DNA from: Eubacteriaceae bacterium Marseille-Q4139
GTDB taxonomy: Bacteria; Bacillota; Clostridia; Lachnospirales; Lachnospiraceae
Assembly (NCBI GenBank): GCA_018223415.1
Contig: JAGTTQ010000001.1
Span: forward strand, 3,707,365 to 3,771,364
Reading direction: 5' to 3'
Length of the DNA: 64,000 nt
Part shown: positions 25,772-34,046 of the stretch, one piece after another
Layout of the letters: every line of letters starts with the position of its first letter
Position numbering within the stretch: position 1 is the stretch's first letter
The notes under the pieces: model-generated
Told to the model about the DNA's origin: nothing
Database searches by the model: none
Seen by the model: only the letters and a program-made list of their open reading frames with translations
Translations under genes and position numbers: made by a program

Positions 25772-27430
25772 TTATTCCACAGACATTAAATAGTAGTAGA
25801 TCGGCTGGCCGCCGTCGTTTACTTCCACTTCACAGGCAGGGAATGCCTCCCGGACCCGCTCTGCAAACGCTTCGGCCTCCTCTTCCTTTACGTCCTCTCC
25901 GAAATAGATGCTGATGAGTTCGGAGTCTTCTTCTGCCAGCTTCTTTAAGGTATCCATGGCCGTTTCGTCCACGGACGTTCCCACTGCCAGCATGCCGGAA
26001 TCGCCGATGCCCATGATGTCGCCCTCGTGGATCTCCATACCGTCGATGGTGGTCGTCCGGACTGCATACGTGATCTGGCCGGTGCGGACGCGCCTCATTT
26101 CTTCCGCCATGGCTTCCATGTTTTCTTCCGGCTCTGCGTCGGGAAGGAAATTGATTAAGGCAGCAATCCCCTGGGGCACAGTCCTGGACGGGACAACGAA
26201 AATCTGCTTGTCCTCCACAAGGCTCTTTGCCTGCTCGGCCGCCAGGATGATGTTTTTATTGTTCGGCAGGATGTAAATCACATCTGCGTTCACCTGGTCG
26301 ATGGCATTCAACATGTCCTCGGTGCTCGGGTTCATGGTCTGGCCGCCTTCAATCAGGTAGTCGGCGCCGATGCCGCGGAAAATCTCACCAAGGCCGTCGC
26401 CGATGGAAACGGCGATGAAGCCGTATTTCTTCCTGGGCTCTTCCTTCGTCTCCTGCGGTTTTGCCTTTTCTCCGCTCAAATTCAGGCGCTCGTTATGCTC
26501 TTCCCGCATGTTGTCGATTTTCATCCTGGAAAGGGAGCCGTAGGTCAGCGCTTTTTCAAAGGCAAGGCCCGGGTGGTTGGTGTGGACATGGACTTTTACC
26601 ACGTCCTCATCGGAAACCACGACGATGGAATCGCCGATGGACTCCAGATACCCTTTGAATTTCTGTTCTTCTTTTTCATCAAAGGGCTTTTCCGTATTGA
26701 TGATAAATTCGGTGCAATAGCCGAATTTGATGTCGTCTGTCTCAAGCTCCGGACGCGTGGGGGCAGCTTTGGCCTGGGCGCCGGAGGAAACCTCCATATC
26801 AAAGGGGATGCCGCGGCCTAAAAGCCCGTCGAGACCGCCCTTCATCACCTGCATAAGGCCCTGTCCGCCGGAATCCACGACGCCGGCCTGCTTTAAGACC
26901 GGGAGCATTTCCGGGGTCTGGCTTAAAATATAGTCGCCCTGCTCGATGACCTTTTCCAGAAATTCGATGATGTCGTCCGTCTGTGCCGCCAGCTCCACCG
27001 ACCGCTCCGCCATGCCGCGGGCCACAGTTAAAATCGTGCCTTCCTTCGGCTTCATGACGGCCTTATATGCCGTCTCGGCGCCGCGGGTGAAGGCATTTGC
27101 AAGAACCGTCACCGTGATGACGTCCGTGTCCTTGATCTCCTTTGTGAATCCGCGGAAAAGCTGTGAGAGGATGACGCCGGAGTTTCCCCTGGCCCCGCGC
27201 AGGGAGCCGGACGAGAGTGCCTTCGCAATGGACTCCGTCGTGGGATTTTCCAGGGCTGTCACCTCTTTGGCAGCCGCCATGATCGTCATCGTCATATTGG
27301 TGCCGGTGTCTCCGTCCGGAACCGGGAATACGTTCAATTCATTGATCCATTCTTTTTTTGCCTCCAGGCTTTTTGCTGCCGCCAGAACCGCAGCTTTAAG
27401 CAGCGGGGCATCTATGGATTTTAACTCCAT
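25772..27430 (-). CDS. yloV: DAK2/DhaL-DegV fusion protein (FakA/YloV type)
   Basis: A 552-residue protein with an N-terminal DhaL kinase-like domain (DGDTGTNMTMT at about 39-49, GARGNSGVILSQ near 97) and a DegV-like C-terminal half. FakA homologues phosphorylate fatty acids held by a FakB protein for phospholipid synthesis; whether this one does is inferred from family. It lies 14 bases after the Asp23-family gene, the conserved yloU-yloV arrangement, and a promoter at 27945-27974 serves both. Confidence 0.88.
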   Translation of the reverse strand: MELKSIDAPLLKAAVLAAAKSLEAKKEWINELNVFPVPDGDTGTNMTMTIMAAAKEVTALENPTTESIAKALSSGSLRGARGNSGVILSQLFRGFTKEIKDTDVITVTVLANAFTRGAETAYKAVMKPKEGTILTVARGMAERSVELAAQTDDIIEFLEKVIEQGDYILSQTPEMLPVLKQAGVVDSGGQGLMQVMKGGLDGLLGRGIPFDMEVSSGAQAKAAPTRPELETDDIKFGYCTEFIINTEKPFDEKEEQKFKGYLESIGDSIVVVSDEDVVKVHVHTNHPGLAFEKALTYGSLSRMKIDNMREEHNERLNLSGEKAKPQETKEEPRKKYGFIAVSIGDGLGEIFRGIGADYLIEGGQTMNPSTEDMLNAIDQVNADVIYILPNNKNIILAAEQAKSLVEDKQIFVVPSRTVPQGIAALINFLPDAEPEENMEAMAEEMRRVRTGQITYAVRTTTIDGMEIHEGDIMGIGDSGMLAVGTSVDETAMDTLKKLAEEDSELISIYFGEDVKEEEAEAFAERVREAFPACEVEVNDGGQPIYYYLMSVE

Positions 27431-27444
27431 GAATCAGTTCCTCC

Positions 27445-27804
27445 TTAATCTATCACTCTCACGCCTTCGACGAAGATGTTGATTTTCTCCACCGGCATTC
27501 CAGTTAATTCTTCTACTTTGTATTTTACGTTTTCAATCAGGTTGTCGGCAACCGTTAAAATGCTGACGCCGTAGGAGACGATCACGTGAAAATCAATGCT
27601 GATGGCATTGTCTTCGCTTACCGTCACGGTAATTCCATGGGTCAGGCTTTCGCGCTTTAAGAGCCTGACGAGCCCGTCCTTCATGCTGACGGCCGCCATG
27701 CCGACAATTCCGAAGCATTCCACCGCCGTCGTCCCCGCATAAAAAGCGATTACATCGGTGTCAATCTGAATCTGCCCCATTTTATTGTTAATGCATCCCT
27801 TCAT
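27445..27804 (-). CDS. yloU: Asp23/Gls24 family envelope-stress protein (YloU)
   Basis: A 119-residue Asp23-family protein. The family (YloU, Asp23, AmaP partners) is membrane-associated or cytoplasmic and linked to envelope stress; the precise role is unclear. The ATG at 27802-27804 has GGAGG seven bases upstream and gives MKGCINNKMGQIQIDTDVIA, so the longer open frame to 27843 is rejected. The core VTVSEDNAISIDFHVIVSYG is typical. It precedes yloV by 14 bases and is divergent from rpmB, the same order as in Bacillus subtilis. Confidence 0.9.
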   Translation of the reverse strand: MKGCINNKMGQIQIDTDVIAFYAGTTAVECFGIVGMAAVSMKDGLVRLLKRESLTHGITVTVSEDNAISIDFHVIVSYGVSILTVADNLIENVKYKVEELTGMPVEKINIFVEGVRVID

Positions 27805-27944
27805 ATACCTGCCTCCGTTTCCGCTGAAATTGCGTTTTCGCATCTCCGTCCGAGACGGCGGATCTGTTTCTTAAGTAATAGCATGTGCAGCGGGCGTATT
27901 ATCATGCCTCTTTGCAGGCATAACGTCACCGCACGCTTTGTGTT

Positions 27945-27974
27945 ATTATAACATATTCCCCCATAAGCTGTCTA
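27945..27974 (-). promoter_or_regulatory. Promoter of yloU-yloV
   Basis: Minus strand TAGACA (27969-27974), 18-base spacer, TATAAT (27945-27950). The leader to the yloU start is about 135 bases and contains a small hairpin ATGCCT/AGGCAT (27904-27921). Confidence 0.6.
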
Positions 27975-28067
27975 TTCAATTTGGGGTTTTGTTTTGGGCG
28001 GAATATCCATCGTTTTATAAAGCAAACCATCTTTCCCATAAAAATATGAGAAAATTTGAAAATCTAC

Positions 28068-28096
28068 TTGCAAAATTCGATCCTATCTGCTATCAT
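28068..28096 (+). promoter_or_regulatory. Promoter of rpmB
   Basis: TTGCAA (28068-28073), 17-base spacer, TATCAT (28091-28096), 57 bases before the rpmB start. With the divergent yloU promoter it accounts for the 348-base gap between yloU and rpmB, in which no further gene is seen. Confidence 0.65.
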
Positions 28097-28152
28097 ACAT
28101 TTGTTATGGATTTTTACTCAAGAGTCCAAAGAACTGTTAAGGAGGTGCAACC

Positions 28153-28338
28153 ATGGCAAAATGCGCTATTTGTGAAAAAGCTGCTCACTTTGGTAATGGA
28201 GTAAGCCATTCCCATAGAAGATCCAACAGAATCTGGAACGCAAACGTGAAATCTGTAAGGGTTAAGGTAAACGGCGGAGCAAAGAAGATGTATGTATGTA
28301 CATCCTGCTTAAGATCCGGTCTCGTAGAAAGAGCATAA
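28153..28338 (+). CDS. rpmB: 50S ribosomal protein L28
   Basis: Small basic protein of the large ribosomal subunit. The 61-residue product has the full bacterial short-form length, with the N-terminal MAKCAICEKAAHFGNGVSHS and the RIWNANVKSVRV stretch typical of L28. A C-x2-C at the start (CAIC) and a second CTSC near residue 52 suggest the zinc-binding version. AAGGAGG lies eight bases before the ATG. It is a single gene with a promoter at 28068 and terminator at 28372. Confidence 0.96.
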   Translation: MAKCAICEKAAHFGNGVSHSHRRSNRIWNANVKSVRVKVNGGAKKMYVCTSCLRSGLVERA

Positions 28339-28371
28339 CGCCTCCGATACAGGTTTTTGCAGCAAAAGACA

Positions 28372-28418
28372 GAGGGTATCTGTGTTGTCAGTCAGACAAA
28401 CGGATGCCCCCTTTTTTG
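28372..28418 (+). terminator. Intrinsic terminator after rpmB
   Basis: GGGTATCTGT pairs with ACGGATGCCC (ten pairs including two G-T) followed by CCTTTTTTG. Confidence 0.75.
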
Positions 28419-28438
28419 TTTCAAAAGCCAGGACGCCC

Positions 28439-28576
28439 CTAACAGCAGAACAGGTTATATCCCACAATCAGGAGGCCTGCCGCAAGCAGCACCATGAGAA
28501 ACGACTTGGGGATTATCAGTACCCAGATCATACCGATGCCGACGCAGAAAAGCATAAGGCCGCAAAGTCTTCTCAT
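28439..28576 (-). CDS. 45-residue hydrophobic membrane protein
   Basis: Translating the minus strand from the ATG at 574-576 (28 kb block) to the TAG at 28439 gives 45 residues: MRRLCGLMLF, a first hydrophobic segment (about 4-22), a short polar IPKS turn, a second hydrophobic segment (about 26-38) and the C-terminus YNLFCC. This is a helical hairpin with basic N-terminus and terminal cysteines. GGAGGG lies four bases before the ATG. It follows ytfJ by 126 bases on the same strand and ends by the rpmB terminator. Small proteins of this shape recur near ytfJ in related Clostridia as I recall; function is unknown. It is too short for most gene finders. Confidence 0.65.
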   Translation of the reverse strand: MRRLCGLMLFCVGIGMIWVLIIPKSFLMVLLAAGLLIVGYNLFCC

Positions 28577-28702
28577 AATCCCTCCCGGAAGCGAATTTGC
28601 AGGCAGCGCCCCGAAGGAACAGCGGCGCAGCTACTGCAAACAAAAAGCGGTTACTACATCTTATGCCGGACGGCCGGAGGGGATGCGGCTTCTTTCTTCC
28701 CG

Positions 28703-29104
28703 CTATTCGTTTTCTTTCCCGAGCTCTTCCGCCATGTCCTCTGCTTTCGCCATGGCCTTCGGGGAGATGTCGTTTCCGCCCACAAAACGGTTCACCAGAT
28801 CCGGCACCATGTCGATGACCTTGGTGACAGCGTCCTGATGCTTGATGTTCACGAGCCTTGTGACGCCGTTCTGGATCACCAGCACGGCACTGGGGCTCAT
28901 TTTCGCGCTCATGCCGCCTCCGGCGTTGGTTTTGGCGCTCTGGGCAAAGGAGCCGGCCGCCATCCCGCAGGTGACGTCCACCAGCGGCAGGATGATGGTG
29001 TCGTCGATTTTCACGGCCTCTCCCACCACGGTTTTCGTCGTCACAAAATGATCCATCCCTTTAAACAGCGCCTCCACCGTAGATGGGAACTGATTTTCTG
29101 CCAT
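28703..29104 (-). CDS. ytfJ: GerW/YtfJ family sporulation protein
   Basis: A 133-residue protein of the GerW (YtfJ) family, a forespore-expressed protein needed in Bacillus for germination in response to some nutrients. The core VGEAVKIDDTIILPLVDVTC and the glycine-rich stretch ending GGGMSAKMSPSAVLVI are typical. It lies 13 bases after the DUF2953 gene, matching the ytfI-ytfJ order in Bacillus, which supports a sporulation role. Confidence 0.9.
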   Translation of the reverse strand: MAENQFPSTVEALFKGMDHFVTTKTVVGEAVKIDDTIILPLVDVTCGMAAGSFAQSAKTNAGGGMSAKMSPSAVLVIQNGVTRLVNIKHQDAVTKVIDMVPDLVNRFVGGNDISPKAMAKAEDMAEELGKENE

Positions 29105-29117
29105 ATGTGATTCCTCC

Positions 29118-30077
29118 TTATCTTCTTCTCCACCGTCTTAACAGCACGCGGAAATTTTTATCGGCAAGCAGCCTGAGCCCGAGAAACAGAAGTGTCCCGA
29201 GCCGAATCCGACCCTTAAACGAGACTTCTCCCTCGAGAGCCGTTTCATCAAAAACAGGCTCTATTTCAAGGTTTTTCCCGTAAAACCCATAAAATGGGCT
29301 GATGATGCATAAAATCTGCCCCATCCGGTAGGGATCTTCAAGCCCGAACCGGATATGGCCTTCCAGCTTCTTTGGAAACAGGTGGAAAAAAATGCGCTTC
29401 CCCTGTCTTATGACCAGTTTAAAGGTTTTCTGGTTCTCCTCTTTTTCCAGGAATTCCCTTGCTTTTCCGTATTTTTTTAAAAGCTCCTCTTTCTTTTTTA
29501 ACAGCCCCTGTACTGTCCCGCAGAGCCGTTTCCGGAGAGACCGCGCTTTCTCTTTTAAGCGGTTTAAAAAGCGAACGAGCCTGGATTCCTTTGGCTTTTC
29601 CGGTTCCGGCGCACCGTCTTCCTTTTTTTCTTTCTCCGCAGAGGGCTTTGGAGCCTCTATCTCAGCCGCAGGCGGCTCCTGCGTTTCTTCCTTTGGGTTT
29701 TGGGGAACCGGCTTCTGCGTCTGATCCTTTGGGGGCTCCGCCCTTTTTCCTTCCGATGGGGCCTCTCTCCCGCTCCTCAGTTCCGCGGCCTGTACGGCAA
29801 AATCGTCGTCTTCTTTTTCCCCTTTTTCCGAAATCAGCGGAAATCCAAAGAGCTTAAAGGATACAGCCATATCCCCGTCATAAGCCAGGCGGAACGACAC
29901 GGCATGAAACAGCCAGGTGACGGCCGCCGTCCCTTTGATCCCGCCGTGATACGAGCCGTCTCCCTTATACCGCACCGGCACGAAAAGGACGGCCAGAAGA
30001 AAAAGAAGCAGGAGCGCCAAAACGGCAAGCAGGATAATCCCGATAATTTTTAACAGCAACAATAAAATATGGAGCAT
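29118..30077 (-). CDS. DUF2953 domain membrane protein (YtfI-like)
   Basis: A 319-residue protein with one long N-terminal membrane segment (about 3-33). A DUF2953-type region follows (VRYKGDGSYHGGIKGTAAVT, then SFKLFGFPL). Next comes an acidic and proline-rich linker of about 90 residues (EAPSEGKRAEPPKDQTQK...), a basic stretch, and the C-terminal part QGKRIFFHLFPKKLEGHIRF. Function unknown. It pairs with ytfJ as in many spore formers, and follows the small conserved gene at 30082 by four bases. The charged linker is low-complexity. Confidence 0.82.
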   Translation of the reverse strand: MLHILLLLLKIIGIILLAVLALLLLFLLAVLFVPVRYKGDGSYHGGIKGTAAVTWLFHAVSFRLAYDGDMAVSFKLFGFPLISEKGEKEDDDFAVQAAELRSGREAPSEGKRAEPPKDQTQKPVPQNPKEETQEPPAAEIEAPKPSAEKEKKEDGAPEPEKPKESRLVRFLNRLKEKARSLRKRLCGTVQGLLKKKEELLKKYGKAREFLEKEENQKTFKLVIRQGKRIFFHLFPKKLEGHIRFGLEDPYRMGQILCIISPFYGFYGKNLEIEPVFDETALEGEVSFKGRIRLGTLLFLGLRLLADKNFRVLLRRWRRR

Positions 30078-30081
30078 GGAT

Positions 30082-30402
30082 TCACTCCCTGATCAGTTTT
30101 CCTTTCAGATAGCCCTGTACGTCAAAGCCTCCTGTCTTTTCATAGACCTCCGAGACGATACGCCCCGCAAGCTCTGCGGCATCCTCGAAGTCCTCGGCGA
30201 TCCCTAAAATCAGAAGATCCTGTTCCTTATAATAGGGCTGCTTTAAGACGAACGCCGGATACATGTCCAGGAGGTTTTTCCCGTTGGCAGGCGGCGTTAA
30301 GACATAATACCCCGCCGCCTCTTCATGCCGGAGAGACTGGAGGATTTTATATCTGTGCTTTTTTGCCCGCTCGCCCGCGTACAGCCTTTCATACAAGCGC
30401 AT
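30082..30402 (-). CDS. Conserved 106-residue protein of unknown function
   Basis: I do not recognise a named domain. The protein is soluble, with a basic N-terminus (MRLYERLYAGERAKKHRYKI), a central hydrophobic-aromatic part (GYYVLTPPANGKNLLDMYPA), an acidic helix (AEDFEDAAELAGRIVSEVYE) and the end GYLKGKLIRE. It lies ten bases from cinA and four bases from the DUF2953 gene, in the same direction, so it is probably in the housekeeping-to-sporulation transcript. Gene reality is supported by tight packing. Confidence 0.7.
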   Translation of the reverse strand: MRLYERLYAGERAKKHRYKILQSLRHEEAAGYYVLTPPANGKNLLDMYPAFVLKQPYYKEQDLLILGIAEDFEDAAELAGRIVSEVYEKTGGFDVQGYLKGKLIRE

Positions 30403-30412
30403 ATGGCTTCAC

Positions 30413-31150
30413 CTACCGGTAATTTTTAAGAATCGTGCGCCGCAGAAGATCCAGCGCGTACATGGCGGACTGCTCTCGGATCTCGCTTCTCGTCCCGCGG
30501 AAATGGCACTCTTCCACGACCGTGTCGTTTTTCAGGCAGCATGCCACATAGACAAGCCCCACCGGTTTTTCCTCGGTGCCGCCGTCTGGGCCGGCAATCC
30601 CGGTGATTGCCACGCAGGCATCCGCCTCAGCGGCAGCCGCGCCGCCCTCGGCCATCTCCTGGGCCGTCTTTTTGCTGACAGCGCCGTATTTCTTTAAGGT
30701 CGCCTTGTTTACGCCAAGGAACTTCCTTTTTGCCTTGTTGGAATAGGTAATAAAGCCGGCATGGAAGACCTCCGATGCGCCCGGCACGTTGACGAGCTTT
30801 GCAGCCGTCAGGCCGCCGGTACAGGACTCAGCCGTGGCCGCCGTCAGGCCGTATTTTGCCAGCAGCCGGTACACGGCTTCCTCCATGGCCTCGTTTTCCT
30901 TCGACGAATAGATCATGTCGCCGAGAGCCTTTTTGACGGCCTTTCCGGCAGGCTTGATATACTGCTTTGCCGTCTCCTCGTCGGTCTCTTCCGTCTCAAG
31001 GAGAACCTGGACTTCCTTTGCGCGTCTCCGCACCGTCACGGAAAGCCCGCCTCTGCACTCCAAAAGCCCGGCCAGCCGTTCCTTGATCTCCGTCTCGCTT
31101 TTCCCGAAGATCTTATACATCTGAAGATATCCTTTATCCGTCTTAACCAT
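30413..31150 (-). CDS. cinA: Short CinA-family protein (nicotinamide-nucleotide amidase domain, no MoCF domain)
   Basis: A 245-residue CinA-like protein. The C-terminal 160 residues are the PncC-type amidase domain (TAATAESCTGGLTAAKLVN, ITGIAGPDGGTEEKPVGLV), which deamidates NMN in the pyridine-nucleotide salvage route. Residues 12-85 (YKIFGKSETEIKERL) look like the middle KH-type domain. The usual N-terminal MoCF/ADP-ribose pyrophosphatase domain of about 170 residues is absent. The ATG at 31148-31150 shares one base with the pgsA stop codon, so translation is coupled; a GTG at 31153 is a less likely start. Confidence 0.88.
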   Translation of the reverse strand: MVKTDKGYLQMYKIFGKSETEIKERLAGLLECRGGLSVTVRRRAKEVQVLLETEETDEETAKQYIKPAGKAVKKALGDMIYSSKENEAMEEAVYRLLAKYGLTAATAESCTGGLTAAKLVNVPGASEVFHAGFITYSNKAKRKFLGVNKATLKKYGAVSKKTAQEMAEGGAAAAEADACVAITGIAGPDGGTEEKPVGLVYVACCLKNDTVVEECHFRGTRSEIREQSAMYALDLLRRTILKNYR

Positions 31151-31692
31151 CACATTTTCCCTTCTTTCAGAACGCCTGCGTTTTTCACGATATAGTCCAC
31201 CAGGGAAATGACGGTCAGCGCCACGGCGATCCAGATCACAATATCCGTCACCATGGAAAGTGCCGGAATGTTGAGGATCAGAAGCACAACGCCGATCATC
31301 TGGAAGGTGGTCTTAAACTTCCCCCAGTAGCTTGCCGCAATCACGACGCCGTTGTCAGACGCCACCAGGCGGAAGCCGCTGATGATGAATTCGCGGCTGA
31401 TGATGATAATCACCATCCAGGCCGGGAGCTGTCCCAGCTCAATCATGCAGATTAACGCCGAGCAGACAAGGAGCTTGTCCGCCAGCGGATCCATAAATTT
31501 TCCAAAGTTCGTGACAAGGTTGTATTTCCTTGCAATCTTTCCGTCTAAAAGGTCGGTCAGGCTCGCAATGATGAAAAGCGCCGCCGCAATATAGCGGTAC
31601 GTGGTGTTGGCCCCGTTTTCAAGCATCAGGAACGCCACGAAAAACGGGATCATAATCACGCGGAGAATCGTAAGCTTATTCGGTAAATTCAT
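31150..31692 (-). CDS. pgsA: CDP-diacylglycerol-glycerol-3-phosphate 3-phosphatidyltransferase
   Basis: Makes phosphatidylglycerol phosphate from CDP-diacylglycerol, the committed step to phosphatidylglycerol. The 180-residue integral membrane protein carries the CDP-alcohol phosphotransferase motif D-G-x2-A-R-x8-G-x3-D-x3-D, seen as DLLDGKIARKYNLVTNFGKF followed by MDPLADK. It overlaps rimO by 17 bases and cinA by one, so all three are in one transcript. Confidence 0.95.
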   Translation of the reverse strand: MNLPNKLTILRVIMIPFFVAFLMLENGANTTYRYIAAALFIIASLTDLLDGKIARKYNLVTNFGKFMDPLADKLLVCSALICMIELGQLPAWMVIIIISREFIISGFRLVASDNGVVIAASYWGKFKTTFQMIGVVLLILNIPALSMVTDIVIWIAVALTVISLVDYIVKNAGVLKEGKM

Positions 31693-33013
31693 GTTCTACC
31701 TCCCCAATCAGATCATAATCGGCAGAGCCGGTCACGCGGACACGGACAAAGTCCCCCGACATCAGGGGAAGCTCCGTGTTGACGAAAATCAGGCCGTCCA
31801 CGCCGGGGCTGTCCATGTAGGTGCGCCCCACGTAGGCGTTTTCGTCTGCCACCTTCCCCTCGATCATCACCTCCAGCACGCGCCCCTTCATCCGGGCGGA
31901 CTTTTCAAAGGCAATGTCCTGCTGGAGCTCCATGATTTCATCGCGCCGCTCCTCTTTTAACTCTTCCGGCACCTGATCCGGGAAGCCGTAAGCCGGCGTG
32001 TCCTCCTCCGGGGAGTAGGCGAAGACGCCAAGGCGGTCAAATTCCATGTCATAGACGAAATCCAGAAGCGTCTGGTGGTCGTCCTCGGTTTCGCCGGGGA
32101 AGCCGGAAATCATCGTCGTGCGCAGGGCGATGTCCGGGATTTCCTTTCTGAGTGTCTCGATTAACCCTCGGATCTCTGCATTGCTTGTGCGGCGCCCCAT
32201 CCGCTTTAGGACGGCGTCGCTGGCATGCTGGATCGGGATATCCAGATAGTGACAGACCTTTTCCTCGGTTTTTATGGCCTCAATGAGCTCCGGCGTGATC
32301 TCCTCCGGATAGCAGTACTGGAGACGGATCCACTGGATGCCGGGAATTCCTGCCAGACGGTGCAAAAGCTCCGGAAGCATCTTTTTCCCGTATAAGTCTT
32401 TTCCGTAAACCGTGGTCTCCTGGGCCACGAGGATCAGCTCCTTCACGCCTTTTTCAGCCAGCTCACCGGCCTCTTTTACGAGCTGTTCCACGGGGACGCT
32501 CCGGTATTTGCCGCGCAGGTACGGGATGATGCAGTAGGTACAGCGTTTATCGCAGCCTTCGGCAATCTTTAAAAATGCGTAGTGGCCGCCGGTGGTTACA
32601 AGCCGGTCCGTCGTCTCTCCCACCGGCTCGTCGATGCTCTTAAAAATCGCTGTGTGATGGCCGCCCAATGCCTCTTTTACGGCTTGGGCCACGGCCTCAT
32701 AGGAGGTTGTCCCAAGGACAGCGTCCACTTCCGGGATTTCTGTGGTGATCTCCTCTTTATATCTCTGCGCCAGGCAGCCGGTGACAATCAGTGCCTTTAA
32801 ACGGCCGGTTTCCTTTAACCGCGCCATTTCCAGAATCGTATTGACGCTTTCCTCCTTTGCGTCGCCGATGAAACAGCAGGTATTGATGACGATCACGTCA
32901 GCTTCGTTTTCATCGTCCACGAAGGCATAGCCCTCTTTTCCGAGAAGGCCGAGCATTTTTTCCGTATCCACCAGGTTTTTGTCGCACCCCAGTGATATGA
33001 AAAGCAAATTCAT
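31676..33013 (-). CDS. rimO: Ribosomal protein S12 methylthiotransferase RimO
   Basis: Radical-SAM enzyme that methylthiolates an aspartate of ribosomal protein S12. The 445-residue product has the N-terminal UPF0004 domain (SLGCDKNLVDTEKMLG), the radical-SAM cluster CDKRCTYC with IPYLRGK near residue 145, and a C-terminal TRAM domain. The longer frame is rejected because the ATG at about 33011-33013 follows AGGAG by eight bases and starts MNLLFISLGC, as in homologues. It overlaps pgsA by 17 bases and follows rpoZ at 84 bases. Confidence 0.95.
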   Translation of the reverse strand: MNLLFISLGCDKNLVDTEKMLGLLGKEGYAFVDDENEADVIVINTCCFIGDAKEESVNTILEMARLKETGRLKALIVTGCLAQRYKEEITTEIPEVDAVLGTTSYEAVAQAVKEALGGHHTAIFKSIDEPVGETTDRLVTTGGHYAFLKIAEGCDKRCTYCIIPYLRGKYRSVPVEQLVKEAGELAEKGVKELILVAQETTVYGKDLYGKKMLPELLHRLAGIPGIQWIRLQYCYPEEITPELIEAIKTEEKVCHYLDIPIQHASDAVLKRMGRRTSNAEIRGLIETLRKEIPDIALRTTMISGFPGETEDDHQTLLDFVYDMEFDRLGVFAYSPEEDTPAYGFPDQVPEELKEERRDEIMELQQDIAFEKSARMKGRVLEVMIEGKVADENAYVGRTYMDSPGVDGLIFVNTELPLMSGDFVRVRVTGSADYDLIGEVEHEFTE

Positions 33014-33097
33014 TGGTTTTTCTCCTGATAATTTCGTTCTATGACAAAAAGAGAGGAAACAGAGCCCATGAGCCTTCATTTCCTCCCCTTTCCAGCC

Positions 33098-33364
33098 TTA
33101 TTCGCTGACTTCGTTTTCCTCTTCGGCAGGCGCCTCGTCATTTGCAATCGTGACCTTCTGTTCGTAAAGCTCCTCCACTGCAACAGAAAGCGGCTTTTTT
33201 CCGGCAGCGCCGGCCACCATCGGCTCGTCGCCGTCGATGAGCTGTCTTGCCCGCTTTGCGGCGGCAATTACGATGGAATAACGGCTCTGAACCACCGGCT
33301 CTTCACCCGGCTCCACAGCGCTGTTTACTGCATCAATCAGATCAGAATAAGATGGACGTAACAT
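33098..33364 (-). CDS. rpoZ: DNA-directed RNA polymerase subunit omega
   Basis: Small RNA polymerase subunit that helps assembly of beta-prime. The 88-residue product starts MLRPSYSDLIDAVNSAVEP, carries the family core RYSIVIAAAKRARQLIDGD and ends with an acidic tail. It lies 34 bases after gmk, the usual order (yicC-gmk-rpoZ). Confidence 0.93.
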   Translation of the reverse strand: MLRPSYSDLIDAVNSAVEPGEEPVVQSRYSIVIAAAKRARQLIDGDEPMVAGAAGKKPLSVAVEELYEQKVTIANDEAPAEEENEVSE

Positions 33365-33398
33365 ATTTTAAACTCCTTTCAAAATCACCTGTTTTGGG

Positions 33399-34031
33399 CT
33401 ATTCCCCCGGGCAGAGCTCCTTAAGCTCCGCCTTCATCCGCGCAATCAGCTCCCGGTTTCCGGAAACCCGCAGATGCTGCGACTGGATCAGGCCGTGAAG
33501 CGTTTCCACGCAGGCCTCCACCTCATCGTTTACAAGAATATAATCATAAGAATCCATTCCATCGGACTCTTCTTTTGCCCTCTTAAGCCGTTTTTCGATG
33601 ACCTCCTTCGTCTCGGTTCCGCGGCCCGTGAGCCTGTTTTCCAGCTCTTTTGCCGTCGGCGGGACGATGAAAATCAGAAGGGCATCGGGGAATTTTTCCT
33701 TGATCTTTAAGGCGCCCTGGATTTCAATTTCCAGGATCACGTCTTTTCCCTCGGCCATTTTTTCTTCCACATACGCCCGCGGCGTCCCGTAATAGTGGTT
33801 CACATAGCGGGCATGCTCGATGAGCTCGTCATGTTCAATCATGGACAGGAAGGTTTCTTCCGATACAAAGAAATACTCCCTGCCGTTTTCCTCGCCCGGT
33901 CTCGGATCCCGCGTGGTCGCGGAAATGGAAAGGGCGTAATTGTCGTATTTTTCAAGCAGTGCCTTCATGACGGTTCCCTTGCCGGCGCCGGAAAACCCCG
34001 ACACAACCGCCAGAACTCCCTGTTTTTTCAT
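33399..34031 (-). CDS. gmk: Guanylate kinase
   Basis: Phosphorylates GMP to GDP. The 210-residue protein has the P-loop SGFSGAGKGTVM near residue 12, the GMP-binding SATTRDPRPGEENGREYFFV and the lid region. It is 15 bases after yicC and is followed by rpoZ. Related operons often have a remA gene between yicC and gmk; none is present here. Confidence 0.96.
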   Translation of the reverse strand: MKKQGVLAVVSGFSGAGKGTVMKALLEKYDNYALSISATTRDPRPGEENGREYFFVSEETFLSMIEHDELIEHARYVNHYYGTPRAYVEEKMAEGKDVILEIEIQGALKIKEKFPDALLIFIVPPTAKELENRLTGRGTETKEVIEKRLKRAKEESDGMDSYDYILVNDEVEACVETLHGLIQSQHLRVSGNRELIARMKAELKELCPGE

Positions 34032-34046
34032 GGCTTTTCACTCCAG

